From Apostichopus japonicus (Eukaryota; Echinodermata; Holothuroidea; Aspidochirotida; Stichopodidae): 64,000 bases of DNA. The position numbers were made by a program, and so were the translations under genes. Location of the stretch: contig NC_092570.1 in the NCBI RefSeq assembly GCF_037975245.1, positions 2,809,501 through 2,873,500 of the forward strand. The letters are read 5' to 3'. This document shows positions 23,055 through 34,377 of the stretch, piece by piece (positions within the stretch are counted from its first letter, which is position 1; each line of letters opens with the position of its first letter). The notes under the pieces were generated by a model that was given only the letters and a program-made list of their open reading frames with translations, was not told the DNA's origin and did no database searches.

Positions 23055-24835
23055 TAGCGATATAATACTGTGCCTGATATCGTCCTTGGACTCAGAGGAG
23101 TGGTTCAATTCATCTCCGACTGAAAGTAAAACAGAGAGTTAACGTTTTTCTTCCCACTGATGATGATTTATGTGCAGGGCCCCTTTGTGCACCCTAGCCC
23201 CTCCCCCAGCCCTCTCAAAATGTACAGATTACTACTAACATGCATGCTAACACTAATGTATATGTACGTTGACCATAATACATCAATGACTCAGGCAGAC
23301 GTGAGTTTCTATACATATATAGTCGTCTATACATCATCACACACGGTACCGCTAACACGGAGGCCAGTATACGATAACTGGATAATCAGTGTACGTGTTG
23401 ACACTAATTGTTATCACGAAATTGACGAATGACAGGGGGCCTATAGGGAGAACTTAGGCAGCTATACTTCAGTTGTACTGCCGCTAATTGTCAAAAATAA
23501 TAATTAACTGCTTGCGATGGAAACAAAATGTTCAACTACTGATTAGAATTGAGTAGAGAACAGAGCTAAATGTCATGTTCTGTCACAAATTATCGGATTT
23601 GTCCGTGTTATTAACATTAAGTGACACTGGATGCAATTATAGTTCTACCCACAGAGAGGATCGCGTGATCCGTGTATATAAGAAAAGATTTGACAAGCAT
23701 GTTAAAGGGGGGAACAATTCGCCCTCGCAGTTTAAAGGAAGATAGCAACCACCAACATTCATCCTCATTTATGATATTTTATGCAGAATATTAGCCATGA
23801 AGGTCGGAATTCTGAGTTGGACAATTTGAGGAGGGGCAATATAGTCTACTCGTTTTCTGTACCTTGTGAAGATTTTTGACACATGATGGTGGCTCAGATG
23901 GGGGTGGGGGTTGTGGTCTGCTCGGGGGGGGGGGCTCCATCGTTAGTTAGTTCAATTAGAGTATATTTTTAGCACAGCCTTGCGTTTAGAGCGAATATTA
24001 GACTTAATTTATTGTCTACATAATACACCAGTTAGACTTGAAAGCGAGGTATAATGAGTCCCGATTTGTAAGGAATAGATACTACTATACACATTGTATA
24101 GGAACACATAATCTTTGTCAACGGTTGGACAGCGCGACTACAACACTGTGCATCTTAAAAGCCTGACATATATGCATGGATGTGTCTGTGTGTTTATATA
24201 TGTATATACATATATCGAGATCCTCTAGGACAGTACACTAAAATTTCTAGCAATTTTGATTATCTTCTTAAATTTGGAGCCTATACTGATGATCTTTAAA
24301 CAGTATACATCTCTCATAATTGTTACACGTACGATCAGTGCATAATGTAGTCAATTTAGGTGTATTAATGTCTCATGCATCCAGATGCCTTGCAAATGGC
24401 GATTCATGTGCCCAGAGCCCCCAATGCCCAGGGGACACAAGGCCAAGTGACCCCAATGTCCAGGGGACCCAATGGTTGATTCTGCCATTTTATTGAGACA
24501 ACCGTTCGCAACTGCCAGTCAAGTATATAACCAGACAGACCTAGTACATTTAATGGCTTTAACACTTAGTGTGGCTTTGTGACAAATGTAAAAAGTTAAA
24601 GATGAAGTACCCCATTGCTTACTCTCATGCAAGTAGTAACAATAGTAAAATCTAAATGAATATTTCACATTCTGTATATGGTTTACAATTTATTAAAAAT
24701 ACACAATATTTACATAAAAAGGATAATGATAAAGAGTAATACATATAGCAGATCAAGAAACTTTCTTTAATAAAAAAAATAAAAAACATATCAACTGAAT
24801 TAACAGTTGTTTCCCATCGGTATTTGTTACATATC

Positions 24836-25236
24836 GAAGGTAACACGGTAGTTGTTCCATGTCAAAGGTAACACGGTAGTTGATACATGTCAAAGGTAAC
24901 ACGGTATTTGTTACATATCGAAGGTAACACAGTAGTTGCTATATGTCGAAGGTAACACGGTAGTTTTTCCATGTCTAAGGTTACACGGTAGTTGTTACAT
25001 GTCAAAGGTAACAGGGTAGTTGTTACCTATTGAAGGTAACACTGTATTAGTTATGCATCAAAGGTAACAGGGTAGTTGTTACCTATTGAAGGTAACACTG
25101 TATTAGTTATGTATCAAAGGTAACACAGTAGTTGTTCCATGTCTAAGGTAACACGGTAGTTGTTACATGTCAAAGGTAACAGGGTAGTTGTTACCTATTG
25201 AAGGTAACACGGTATTATAGTTATGTATCGAAGGTA
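24836..25236. repeat. 27-28-bp minisatellite (AAGGTAACACGGTAGTTGTTACATGTC)n
   Basis: About 14 diverged copies, with variants such as AGGGTAGTTGTTACCTATTG. Each unit holds GGTAAC and GTTAC in inverted relation. Two further units occur at about 25655-25705, showing that the array was once larger or has been broken up. Confidence 0.92.
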
Positions 25237-26613
25237 TCCGTGTACACTCAAGGTGGTACCTGTATGGCAAGGAAAGCTGCAAGAGTTACAACAAGATATT
25301 GAGGAAGCGTAAATTTTTGCATTATTTAAATTTAGTGATTTAAATTCTTATGTTAATATCAGTTAATTTGTCACATCTGTTGCTATATAATAGTTTTTGG
25401 CAATGAAAGTTGAAGGGGTAAAAGCAAGGTGATGAGGTTATATAGTATATACTTTAGCAAGCTGTTGGCATCACAAAAAAAAAGAAGATATTAAAGTATG
25501 ATTTTAAATTCCTTCATCGGATTTCAACGGTATTTATAACAATTAACAAGATTATAACTATTTGTTTTTCCTTTAAGGATGTTGGATTACTTTAACTGAA
25601 GTGATTGAAATTCAAATAAATATTGTAAGCTGTACATATGGATTTATAAGGGTTAGCTACCAAAGGTAACATGATTGTAGTTGTTACCTATCAAAGGTAA
25701 CAGCTGTGCACACTGAAGAGCTCTGTCCCTTTATGGCAAGGTAAGTTTGAAGTAGTTAGAACTTCAGGTAATGAGAATTGAACTTACAGAAGTATCCTCT
25801 TCCTCTCCTGCAGTTTCTTACATTTTAATTTAGGCCCGCAAAATTTTGCTAACGAATAAAGTAAGATAAATTACTCTTAAACTCTATTATAATAGTAATT
25901 ACTTTGTATTTATAGCTTAATATAGTTGTAGTTTCCCCAGAGGTGAAGGCTGACACATTCATGGTGCAGGTTTATGGCAAAGGGGGAAAAAAGAACTGAA
26001 GGAGTTTTAGAACAAAGTTTGGTTGATCAGGAGAAAAATTGTCCGACTAACAATGTTAACGTTGACATTTGAACTCCAGTGTTGTGCTATTAAATAGAAC
26101 TGACTTGAAGTTGAACAAATTCAAAATGACTGTATTTATAAGTGTCAACCATACATTTGAATATTTATCATCATGACAAGATGCAGCTGTGAGCACTTTT
26201 GAAATGAAAGACACTCAATCGTGCAAACCTACATAAAAAGTCAAGGCAAACCTGTTGGATCTTAAACCTACGTATATATACAAAATTGAGAACTGTGAAT
26301 AAAAAAATTATTTGAGGATATGAAAACTGGATTTTACATAATGGATCTGACCAAAAGACAAGGACAATTAATTTGAACTCTTGTGCAATTAAGTAAGTAA
26401 AGACTAGGCCGTAACGGTCCTGTTGACTGAGCGGAGATGTGATTGGTCAGGGGAGTGTGTGTGTGTGAAAGTGGCAGTCCTAACAAACTCCCCTTCCAAC
26501 AACACTAGCCACTGAAACTCTGCTGATGGAAAAGTTGCTCACATGTACCACACCACAATATCCCCCCCCCCCTCCCCGCTCTCCCACCGAACCTGGTAGC
26601 TAAGACCTAATTG

Positions 26614-27237
26614 CTACCTGGACAAAATGGAAACCAATTCTATATTGATTGCCTCTTCATATGTCGGTGGAGGATCCAAAGGATTATATGAGCACAATGG
26701 TGGAGCTAATCTGGACTGGGTGGTACCTAGGGCCATGGCTGCCGTATTCATTGTTATTTCAGAGGGCAAGTGGACAGGTGATTCGTGAGACATTGCAGAG
26801 GCCGTCGACCGACCAGAGAATGGATTGATGGGTCCTCCAGGGGACATCTGCTCTGTGGAACAATTCTCCCGATTTTCGCGGTACGAAGGAAGACTAGTAT
26901 CGGTTGGTCCATGGGACATCGCTGCAGATGGAGAGACCCTCAACCATGGATACGAAAAGTCGATGGGTGCTTCAGGATTCTGATCCGTGGAAAAGTTCCC
27001 CCTATTCCGGCTTGACGGATTGACCGTCCATGGATTCTGGTCAGATCTATTTCCAATGTCAGTTCGTCCAAAGAATGGTCGTATCGGTCCTCTGAGGTCC
27101 TGATTTGTGGAATAGTTAACGATGTTTCCATGTGTGAATTCATTCGCCGTTCGCCTACTCCCGGCACTATTTGCAGAATTACTAACGGGGGATCTAGAGA
27201 CCGCAACACCTGGGGTCCATACTGATGAGGGTGGTCG
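26614..27237 (-). CDS. Gene A exon 5 (cytoplasmic tail, PPPTY)
   Basis: 624 bp including the stop TAG; acceptor TTGTATGCAG. It starts RPPSSVWTPGVAVS, aligning with QPPSSTSTPGANVS of the paralogue. It ends SYNPLDPPPTYEEAINIE. The middle carries three related segments, YSTNQDLRGPIRPFFGR, FSTDQNPEAPIDFSY and CSTEQMSPGGPINPFSGR, which the paralogue lacks. Confidence 0.9.
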   Translation of the reverse strand, partial: RPPSSVWTPGVAVSRSPVSNSANSAGSRRTANEFTHGNIVNYSTNQDLRGPIRPFFGRTDIGNRSDQNPWTVNPSSRNRGNFSTDQNPEAPIDFSYPWLRVSPSAAMSHGPTDTSLPSYRENRENCSTEQMSPGGPINPFSGRSTASAMSHESPVHLPSEITMNTAAMALGTTQSRLAPPLCSYNPLDPPPTYEEAINIELVSILSR

Positions 27238-30200
27238 CTGCATACAAGATCAACAAAAAAAATCCCGTCAGGTTGAGGTTTGTTTAATTATGCTGCAAGT
27301 TATTACAGGTTATGTTACGTATGGTTAAAGATCATCATTATGCGTTCCCCCCTCAAAGGTACCTAATTGCTAATTATAACTTTCACCGGCCCTCCCCCCT
27401 CCCTCCCTAAAAAATAGTTTCCTCTAGGTTTTGGCTCTGAAAATTATTATCAGATTTAGAGAAGATCCGAAAAATTAAATGTTCAAGAAGAATGAATGCT
27501 CGGAGGGTGGATGCATTAAACTTGAGGATTGTTCAAGTTTAGACATCGAGTGACAAGTATATGCACTTGCTAGCATGTAGCCTACATATGTGGGGCAGCA
27601 TTTGATGATCTTCAATGAAAAACTATGTTTTTCAATTTGGCACTGAAATTGTCATAATCTGAAAAGATAAAATGTTAATGAAGGTGACCTTTTCTCGACA
27701 GGAAATCTTGGGACGTATGATGATGATATTCAGCCCCCTCCCCCAATGTCATTTTGACAAAGATGGGTAAATTAGTAACCACACTGTAACTTTAAATGTA
27801 ACCAGAGAGGTTTAGTAGACAACTTGATACTTAAGGCCGGTTAAGTCAAAGACGGTGTTGAAAATTTTACTCCCCTTGATGAAAGGGGTTCCTGATTCCC
27901 TGCTTTAAAGTTCAGGTCTAGTCTTGTTTTGACCAACACTAAAAGGCTATAACCATTTTATAGTAACATACCTCAGTAGCCCTCTGCTTAGCTTTATATC
28001 CGATACAACAGAAGATTCCCTGGAAAAATGATAAAAAATTAGATACACACTTGTTGGGGGGTCTCAATTCTCCCCCCCCCCCCCCTCTCCCTCTGATGCA
28101 GCAAAGGAAGGTAGAACATTTTTCTTTTTTAACATTTGAAATATTTTTTCTTTAAATTTTTCCTATATCAAACTAATACAATTGTACAAATAAAGAAAAG
28201 GTATACACTGTACTAGCAATATTACCATTTTTTTATTTTATTTTTTGTACCAGAAATAGCACATGTCAAATATACAGTTTAAAAGGCGGGCACCAAATCA
28301 AATTTGTAAGGTAAACACTGGACTTAATCATGAGAAACCAGCATTGTGGAACATGGAGATCTGAAATACATCTGTAGTGAAAAAAGATCTAAGTGATTAA
28401 TGTACCAGGTAATATATCACCTAGCTAATGTGCTATATATTGCTAGATTGGGCTGTGACTTTCTTTTTCGATAAGGATTGAAAACCAGAAAACCTGAGAA
28501 ACTAGAGTAACCGTTGTGATCCAGTTTCCACAGCAATAAATGTACACATATTTTGAACTCTTCTGTTTTGTATGGCGTGAGTGGTAACATTAGACAAAAC
28601 ATGGAAACAACACTTGTCTGATGGGTTAAATTTAATGTGGGAAAATTCTTCCTTTTGGAAATATTTACATAGACCTATATACATGTATATTATTTACTAT
28701 ATATTTATACGAAATCCCCATTACATGTTATGCTTATTAAAGCAAGAAGGAGGTATGCCAAATGCAAAAGCACAAATTATGTAAAGATTATTTTTATCAA
28801 GCTGGTACAAAATCATGAAAATTTACAGTCCCCATCTTCAGTGATAATGCATTAGCCAACATCCAGTCCCCATTTAAAGAATACAAACAATACCTACCAT
28901 AAAGACGAAAAAGGCTATGACTGCAAAGATAACTATGGCAGTTTTGGACTCCGCTGAAATAAAGAAAAAAAGAAAAAAAAAAAAGGGGAAAGAACATAAA
29001 ATGACCTCTATGGTATGCTCCGTTTAAGCCTACATTAATGATGACATAATTTCTCAGTGCAGAGTGCACCCTTCATGTTTATAACAGTTCCACAGTCCAC
29101 CGTTTTTTTTCCTCTTTTAACTCATCCAAAGAAATAGTCTTTCAAATTTAAAAATAGCACAGCTGCCAAATTGCTTTCATGTTTGTCCTTGACAAATTTA
29201 AAACAGTCGTGTTATGTTGTGTTGTGGCCGAGTGAATAAAGACGGTGGTATTTGAAGCGATGAGGCTTAGCAATCGGGAGGTTCCAGGTTTGATACTCGG
29301 CCGGGTCTTAGTAATGTGGGTTGTTCATCCAATGGGATATACATTTTTCGCATCTAAAATGACTCTCTAACTTCAAAAGATTCCAAATTCATGACGGTCA
29401 AGCTTGCCTATAGAAAATTGGTCGTCCTCAAATAATAACTTGTTACTCAATAGCATAAACTACCCCAATACTGATTCATCCTTGAGCCCACCTACTTGAT
29501 TGACCAGTCACCTGTATGATTATAAACACAAGTGCTCTAATGGCCAGCACTAGTTACTGTCTTGTGTGAAGACAAGTTTGGCTGGACCACTGAAATAGTA
29601 CACTGTATGTTTAATTATGAATTTGTGCAGAGGAGCGTTCAGTATGGCTAGCATTACCAACTCGGATAGATATTCAATCACCCGTCTTTGGCCAAATAGC
29701 AGGAGACTCAGGTGGTATTTTCTATAGGCAGGGAAGATCTTAATGTTTGAGTTAAAATGTTGCACTGGAAGCCACCCTACGTGTAAGTTGTAATCCATAA
29801 GCCTTTGCAGGATCCTCCTAAATTTATTGGTCTCTTTAGCATCGTAAAAATAACTGCTGATTAATATTATTATTATGCGCGTGGTCGCTACAATAGTGGC
29901 ATCGCTGATCGAATGAACGATACCTACATGACTGGATGCTGAAACTTAAAGTTTCATTATATAGTCTCTGTACATTTGCAGTTTCAGAGGCTAGCTGCTT
30001 AGCCAACTCATTATGAGCCTGTAACGGCGCTCACATGGGCCCTCACTTTGTAGGTACCTACATGTGTTTTCCGCCCAAAAAATAATACCATTAACAACCG
30101 GAAAGTTCTTTCTTTATACTGCAAGCACTTCATGCGCACTCCAATACTGCCTATTGGCAGGCAAATGCAATTCTAGTTGTAGATGAGTCAATTCAGGCTT

Positions 30201-30442
30201 TAAAAGTCTTTCGCTCTCCTATACAAGTAGTTTGCATCTCAGAAACTGACCAAACGGGATCATGAGACTGTGTTAATTAGCCTTAGTAGTCCAGCCACTT
30301 GTAATCCGTGGGCCTAAGATCTTTAACGGATCATAGGCTCAATAATTTGACATCATGTCTTCTCCATTTTGTTGTGTGTAACTTAACAACATACACAAAA
30401 CCTAGCTCTGTGCCCTTTAAGTCACCTTTCATAAAATGTTAC

Positions 30443-30520
<78 letters not shown>

Positions 30521-33379
30521 AGTCCTAGTAGCAGGGATGTGCCCAGGATTTCCTGAGTGCCGGGTATACTGATCGCCGTCCCAGGGGAGGGGTCTACGGG
30601 GGAGGGGCCGGTGTCCCCCTCGATTTTTGAAGGTGCTCAGATGCCAATGCTGGCACTTGTGTAGCTTTTTTAGCACATACACAAGTATTAGTTTTGCTAA
30701 CTATTTACATTTTGTAGTTTTTTTTTTTAGTGAAATATATATATTACGTACCTGGTAAAGTTATTGGTTTGTTTCAAAGAGATTTTACAAGGAACCGATT
30801 GATAGCCGTAAGTAATGTTTCTCGCATGCGTAACTGATGCATTATTAGTCTGTATGATTTTGGCATAGGCTAGGCCCAATTTATGTTGACTATATCGTTA
30901 GGAATGTCGGGATTTTAGATGCAAATAGTGCTGGGCGGGATTCACGATTTTTAAGACAGTGCTGGGCAGTAATGTTTAGTGCTGGGCGGGGCCGCCCAGT
31001 GCCGCCCAGAGTGGGCCGTACATCACTGTAGTAGGTAAACTGCATGCATGTATATATATTTTAGTTTTGTATGGGATTTAATGACTGTACATACTTGGTA
31101 AACAGAATACTGTGGCACGGGTTGTTAGGTCAGGTTTGTCTTCGCAATCTCTAGTCCTTACTAATTCACAGAATGATGAATAAGTCACTCCATCTGAACC
31201 ACACACTGACTTAGCATCATGGCCGAGGCGATCACAATTCGACCACCAACAAAAGGCTGCAAAGTACAAAAGAAAGGATTAAGGTACTTAATTCTCACTG
31301 GCACAGAGGAAACAACAACAAACATGCCCAGGGGCGGCGATCTGTTTCAAATATTGGGGGGGGACATTTGCTTGGATGCAGGCGAATTACTATCAAAGCG
31401 GAGCGCCACCATTGGTTGGCGCGCAGCGTACAAGAAAATTTCTGGTTTTGATAGCCCCCAGATCACCGGAAATGGCACTTCTCGGGCTTGAAAATGACCA
31501 ACCAGATGTAAACTTTTGCCTGAGAACCAAGTTTTTCCTAATATTTTTTTTTTCATTCACAACCTTTTTTCAAGATTGTCACCAATCACACATCATGTTC
31601 GACCTCATTACATCTCCTGTGGATCATTGCTTTTGTAGGTAATTGTACGTAACGCCACACAATACCCGTCAGCCCCACGTTTCAAGGTTTTAAGCCCATT
31701 ATTTTTTTCAGAATTTGAATAATAAATTCACTTGAAAACATACCCATAATGTTGCACAAAATTTCATCTATGGACAACCAATATAGAAAACCCCCCCTCA
31801 ACCCCTAACAGACTGGTCAAAATTGCACGAGTAGAGAGAAGTATGATGAAGAATGTTGGTCAAGGAATTTTCGAAAATTCAGACACAGATAAATTATTGG
31901 TGTACAAATATTAAAACCTCTTATAACGGCTACTATTAAACTTCGATATCATAGAAAATACCCAAAAAATATGCTCGAGGGGGAGGGCTGTCTCCACCCT
32001 TCACCCCCCCCCTCCCTTGGCTACGCACCTGCGGTTAGACATCTTGTAGGAAACAGGCCAAATGGAAACCAGTGAACTCATATCGATGTGGATCATAATG
32101 ATTGTACGTACTTACACTCATACAAAAGATGCAAACCAAATTTCATTACGGATGCAGTCCGTCTAGCTAGTCATTTCGAGAAAAAAAGTAAAAACTACTT
32201 TCGGTTATATATAGTAACAAATTGTGACACGGTTAGACAGGCACCTTGCGAGGAATTTGCCAAGGGAGGGGCAAAACTTGTACCCAGACTTTGTAAGCGT
32301 AGCACCGCCATAAGTTGGCGCGAAGCACAAAAGAAAATTTTGGCCGAAAATGTCTCCCAGATCGCTGGAAATGGCACTTCCCAGGCCTTGTAAGTTGCAT
32401 CTAAGCATTTTCTATTTTGAAATTACTAGCGATATCATAAAAAAATACAAAACATATGCTTAAAAAACACTATGCCACCAAATATTGGGGGGGATATTAG
32501 ATACTATATCCCCCCACCAAAAATATTGGGGGGGACATGTCCCCCCCGTCCCCCCCATGATCGCCGCCCATGTACATGCCAAACTAAATAACTCACATAT
32601 TGCATAAATTAGGAGGGTCCAATTTGTGTTGTCAACTACACCCCCCCCTCCCACCCACCTCCTCTCTTTTCAATGTGATACAAGTCTCAGATTTAAAGAC
32701 AGAGCTGAGTGAATATCCTGACCAGTATTAGCTGAAGTTGAGTGAGCTCACACTGCAGCTGTTACATATATATATACTCCATGAATTGCTTTAAGTTTAT
32801 ACACCATCGTATCATGATCAGATTAAGTGACAGAGGAATTGTCATTTAATCAAACTTATTCCTTTTTGGGAGATTTAGATTTACTTTCCTTCACACTCTC
32901 AATGCTGAAGATTGACTTAATGTACGTATGACATAGCCGATCCACATACCTGTGCTTCACTTGTCTTCAGTTTTCTTTATTTATTTGGATATGTTTATTT
33001 CTGTAATCGAGATTAGTTTTGCTATAAATTGCAAATTGATAATAATCCATTGTTTTATATCTATACAAGAAATGGAAATTCATATGAACGATAGACCACC
33101 CTTGCATGGGTGACATTCCACAACTACATATACAAAGCATTGTGATTATGTTTATTGAGACTATAAAAGTGTTATGTTTTACACTGAGTTTTTGTGTTGC
33201 ATAGGAGGAACCAACCTATGGTGCTGTGTGTTAGACTATAAGTAGTGCAGTGTGTGTTCTAGTCTGAAGTACATGGTTTTAATAGGCCGCACATCACAAG
33301 AATTAATATTATTGGAAAAAGGTTCAAACCAGCTGCACCTACATCATTCCATCTGCAATCCACACATATAGTTAATATC

Positions 33380-33443
<64 letters not shown>

Positions 33444-33773
33444 CATATCCTTTAACCACAATATTGGTTCTGTGCAAACCCATGTTGACATTGTTAAATA
33501 TTATTAGCAACATGTGTAAATATACATGTTATTTCAGTTAGAGAATATATTCAGATATACTTACTGCAATCAGTCCAGCAAACAAATGAAGTCAAGACCC
33601 ATGTTGACATTGTTAAATATTATTAGCACCATGTGTAAACATGTTATTTCAGTTGGAGGATATAGTCACATATACTTACTGCAATCAGTCCAACCAACAA
33701 ATGAAGCCAAGACCAGACCAAAGACCTTCTGGAGCACCAACATAAATTCTACTCGTCGGAGCCATTGCACCAT
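26614..33773 (-). CDS. Kazal-domain type I membrane protein with PPxY tail (gene A)
   Basis: Five exons in minus order: 33773-33680, 31256-31095, 28953-28898, 28019-27972 and 27237-26614. All have GT-AG ends and consistent phases (1, 1, 0, 0), giving 327 residues. Layout: signal peptide (1 to about 28, core FMLVLQKVFGLVLASF); one Kazal domain (34-83, cysteines 34, 39, 50, 61, 69, 83, with CGSDGVTYSSFC); membrane helix (about 90-112, TAIVIFAVIAFFVFM then GIFCCIGY); a basic stop-transfer KAKQR; and a 207-residue tail rich in Ser, Pro, Asn and Thr. The tail has three repeats and a terminal DPPPTYEEA, a PPxY ligand for WW domains such as those of NEDD4-type ubiquitin ligases. The C2-C3 spacing (10) and C4-C5 spacing (7) are longer than in classical Kazal inhibitors. 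A surface protease inhibitor or binding protein sorted by ubiquitylation is plausible. The architecture matches no named protein I recognise. A paralogue lies at 40895-49156. Confidence 0.85.
27972..28019 (-). CDS. Gene A exon 4 (juxtamembrane)
   Basis: 48 bp; acceptor TTTTTCCAG, donor GTATGT, phase 0-0. Encodes GIFCCIGYKAKQRATE: the end of the helix with a possible palmitoylation Cys pair, then a basic stop-transfer segment. Confidence 0.82.
28898..28953 (-). CDS. Gene A exon 3 (transmembrane helix)
   Basis: 56 bp; acceptor TTATTTCAG, donor GTAGGT. Encodes ESKTAIVIFAVIAFFVFM after a split Thr codon. It corresponds to 47283-47350 of the paralogue. Confidence 0.85.
29224..29877 (+). mobile_element. 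tRNA-derived SINE, family 2, copy A (split by ~355 bp)
   Basis: The head reads GTGGCCGAGTGAATAAAG (A box of class II tRNA, Leu/Ser type), then AGGTTTGATACTCGG at the B-box position. The body begins CATCTAAAATGACTCTCT. At about 29390 similarity to copy B stops and resumes at about 29748 (TTTGAGTTAAAATGTTG), running on to GTAAAAATAACT and an ATT-rich tail. Either a piece of about 355 bp was inserted here or copy B derives from a deleted subfamily. It lies in intron 2 of gene A. Confidence 0.8.
30440..30518. repeat. AT microsatellite
   Basis: About 80 bp of TA repeats in gene A intron 2. It is followed to about 30665 by a G/C-run-rich segment (CAGGGATGTGCCCAGGATTT...) that resembles an end of the T1 element family, and at 30940-31020 by repeated GTGCTGGGCGG. 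Confidence 0.85.
31095..31256 (-). CDS. Gene A exon 2 (Kazal domain)
   Basis: 162 bp, symmetric phase 1-1; acceptor TACTTTGCAG, donor GTATGT. The exon equals one Kazal module with six cysteines. The third starts the family signature CGSDGVTYSSFC. Arg41, two residues after the second cysteine, is at the usual reactive-site position, although the loop is three residues longer than normal. Confidence 0.92.
31325..32032 (+). mobile_element. T1-family element, copy 2
   Basis: The left end is CAGGGGCGGCGATCTG with ATATTGGGGGGGGACA; the right end is CCTTGGCTACGCACCTG. The interior has GGAGCGCCACCATTGGTTGG and GCAGCGTACAAGAAAAT. It lies in gene A intron 1. About 200 bp further on is copy 3 in the opposite orientation, so the two form an inverted pair. 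Confidence 0.7.
32237..32578 (-). mobile_element. T1-family element, copy 3 (inverted relative to copy 2)
   Basis: On the plus strand it starts ACAGGCACCTTGCGAGGAAT and ends with C runs and ATGATCGCCGCCCATG, the reverse complement of the GC-rich end of copy 2. It shares CAGATCGCTGGAAATGGCAC with the copy at 46955. Confidence 0.7.
33364..33440. repeat. (AT)n microsatellite
   Basis: About 70 bp of nearly pure AT in gene A intron 1, shortly downstream of exon 1. Confidence 0.92.
33479..33714. repeat. 119-bp tandem duplication including the end of gene A exon 1
   Basis: Copies start at 33479 and 33598 with CCCATGTTGACATTG. The right copy contains the last 35 or so bases of exon 1 and its donor; the left copy contains a matching segment (GTCTTGACTTCATTTG... 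on the minus strand) with its own intact donor GTAAGTATA at 33564. The copies differ at a few bases and one 4-bp indel. Confidence 0.9.
33680..33773 (-). CDS. Gene A exon 1 (signal peptide)
   Basis: ATG at 33773 in a strong context (ACAATGG). 94 bp, donor GTAAGTATATG, phase 1. Encodes a basic start, MVQWLRRVEF, then a hydrophobic core and GWTDC. A TATATA stretch at about 33818-33823 lies some 45 bp upstream of the ATG and could be a TATA box. The last part of this exon with its donor is tandemly duplicated (33479-33714). Confidence 0.78.
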
Positions 33774-34032
33774 TGTTCTTTTCAAACTAAGGTGTAAATT
33801 AAGTTCTGTCCTTCACCATATATAAGAATGGAAATTAGAAATATCAGGAAAAGAGCGAAAAAGAATTATGATTTAGTCACTACATGTAATTGCTCTTAAA
33901 AGAGTGGCATTGTGCTGATATATAAACATATATAATTTTCATGCTCGCTACAATTTCAATATAGATAGATAGAAAGACAGACAGACAGACAGACAGACAT
34001 ATAGATAGATAGATATATGTATGTATGTATAT

Positions 34033-34237
34033 GTGATCTTCCCGCAAGCAGGAACTCGCGAAAGAAGCCATGGAGGCTTATAGACTCGCAAGCTGACCGA
34101 AGCCAATCTCTCGGCACACATTCATTTAACGTCCATGTCAGGAAGTTGTTATTGAACAACACCCTTGCCAGACGACACACATTGCTGTCGGCGGGGAATC
34201 GAACCGGGGATCTCATGACTGGGAGACGCCGGCGTTA
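34033..34237 (-). mobile_element. tRNA-derived SINE, family 1, copy B
   Basis: On the minus strand the B box GGTTCGATTC and body GCTTGCGAGTCTATAAGCC to TTCCTGCTTGCGGGAAGATC match copy A. The A-box end is cut at about 34237. The 3' end runs into ATACATACATAC then TATC and GTCT repeats (33962-34032), a simple-repeat tail typical of SINEs. Confidence 0.85.
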
Positions 34238-34377
34238 ACTGGCGTATGCATGTATGTTTATATGTACTGTATGTGTACACATGCACATAACATTTTACCA
34301 TCAATTGCTAGGCTCTTTCACATGCCTGTTTCTACAAATATTAATGCAGTCAATCTGAAATAAACATGTGTATTAAC

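Larger units (their letters stand above)
17931..26613. other. 8.7-kb gene-free repeat region
   Basis: No exon could be joined here. It holds poly(G)/poly(C) runs (18142, 18270, 18410, 19859, 21420, 23920), a TIR element (19220-19345), an AT/GT microsatellite (19616-19680), a purine minisatellite (22891-23054) and a 27-28-bp minisatellite (24836-25236) with stray units at about 25655-25705. Remaining stretches are AT-rich with short open frames only. The right end should contain the 3' UTR of the Kazal gene. Confidence 0.6.

Noticed and set aside
22869-23142. Long frames GEREGRGR (plus) and LPSLSPPSPLP (minus)
   Set aside because: Product of the 11-bp purine minisatellite, open in several frames at once.
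24836-25236. Direct repeats that could be mistaken for a CRISPR array
   Set aside because: The repeats are contiguous with no unique spacers and the genome is eukaryotic; the same holds for 45273-46832.
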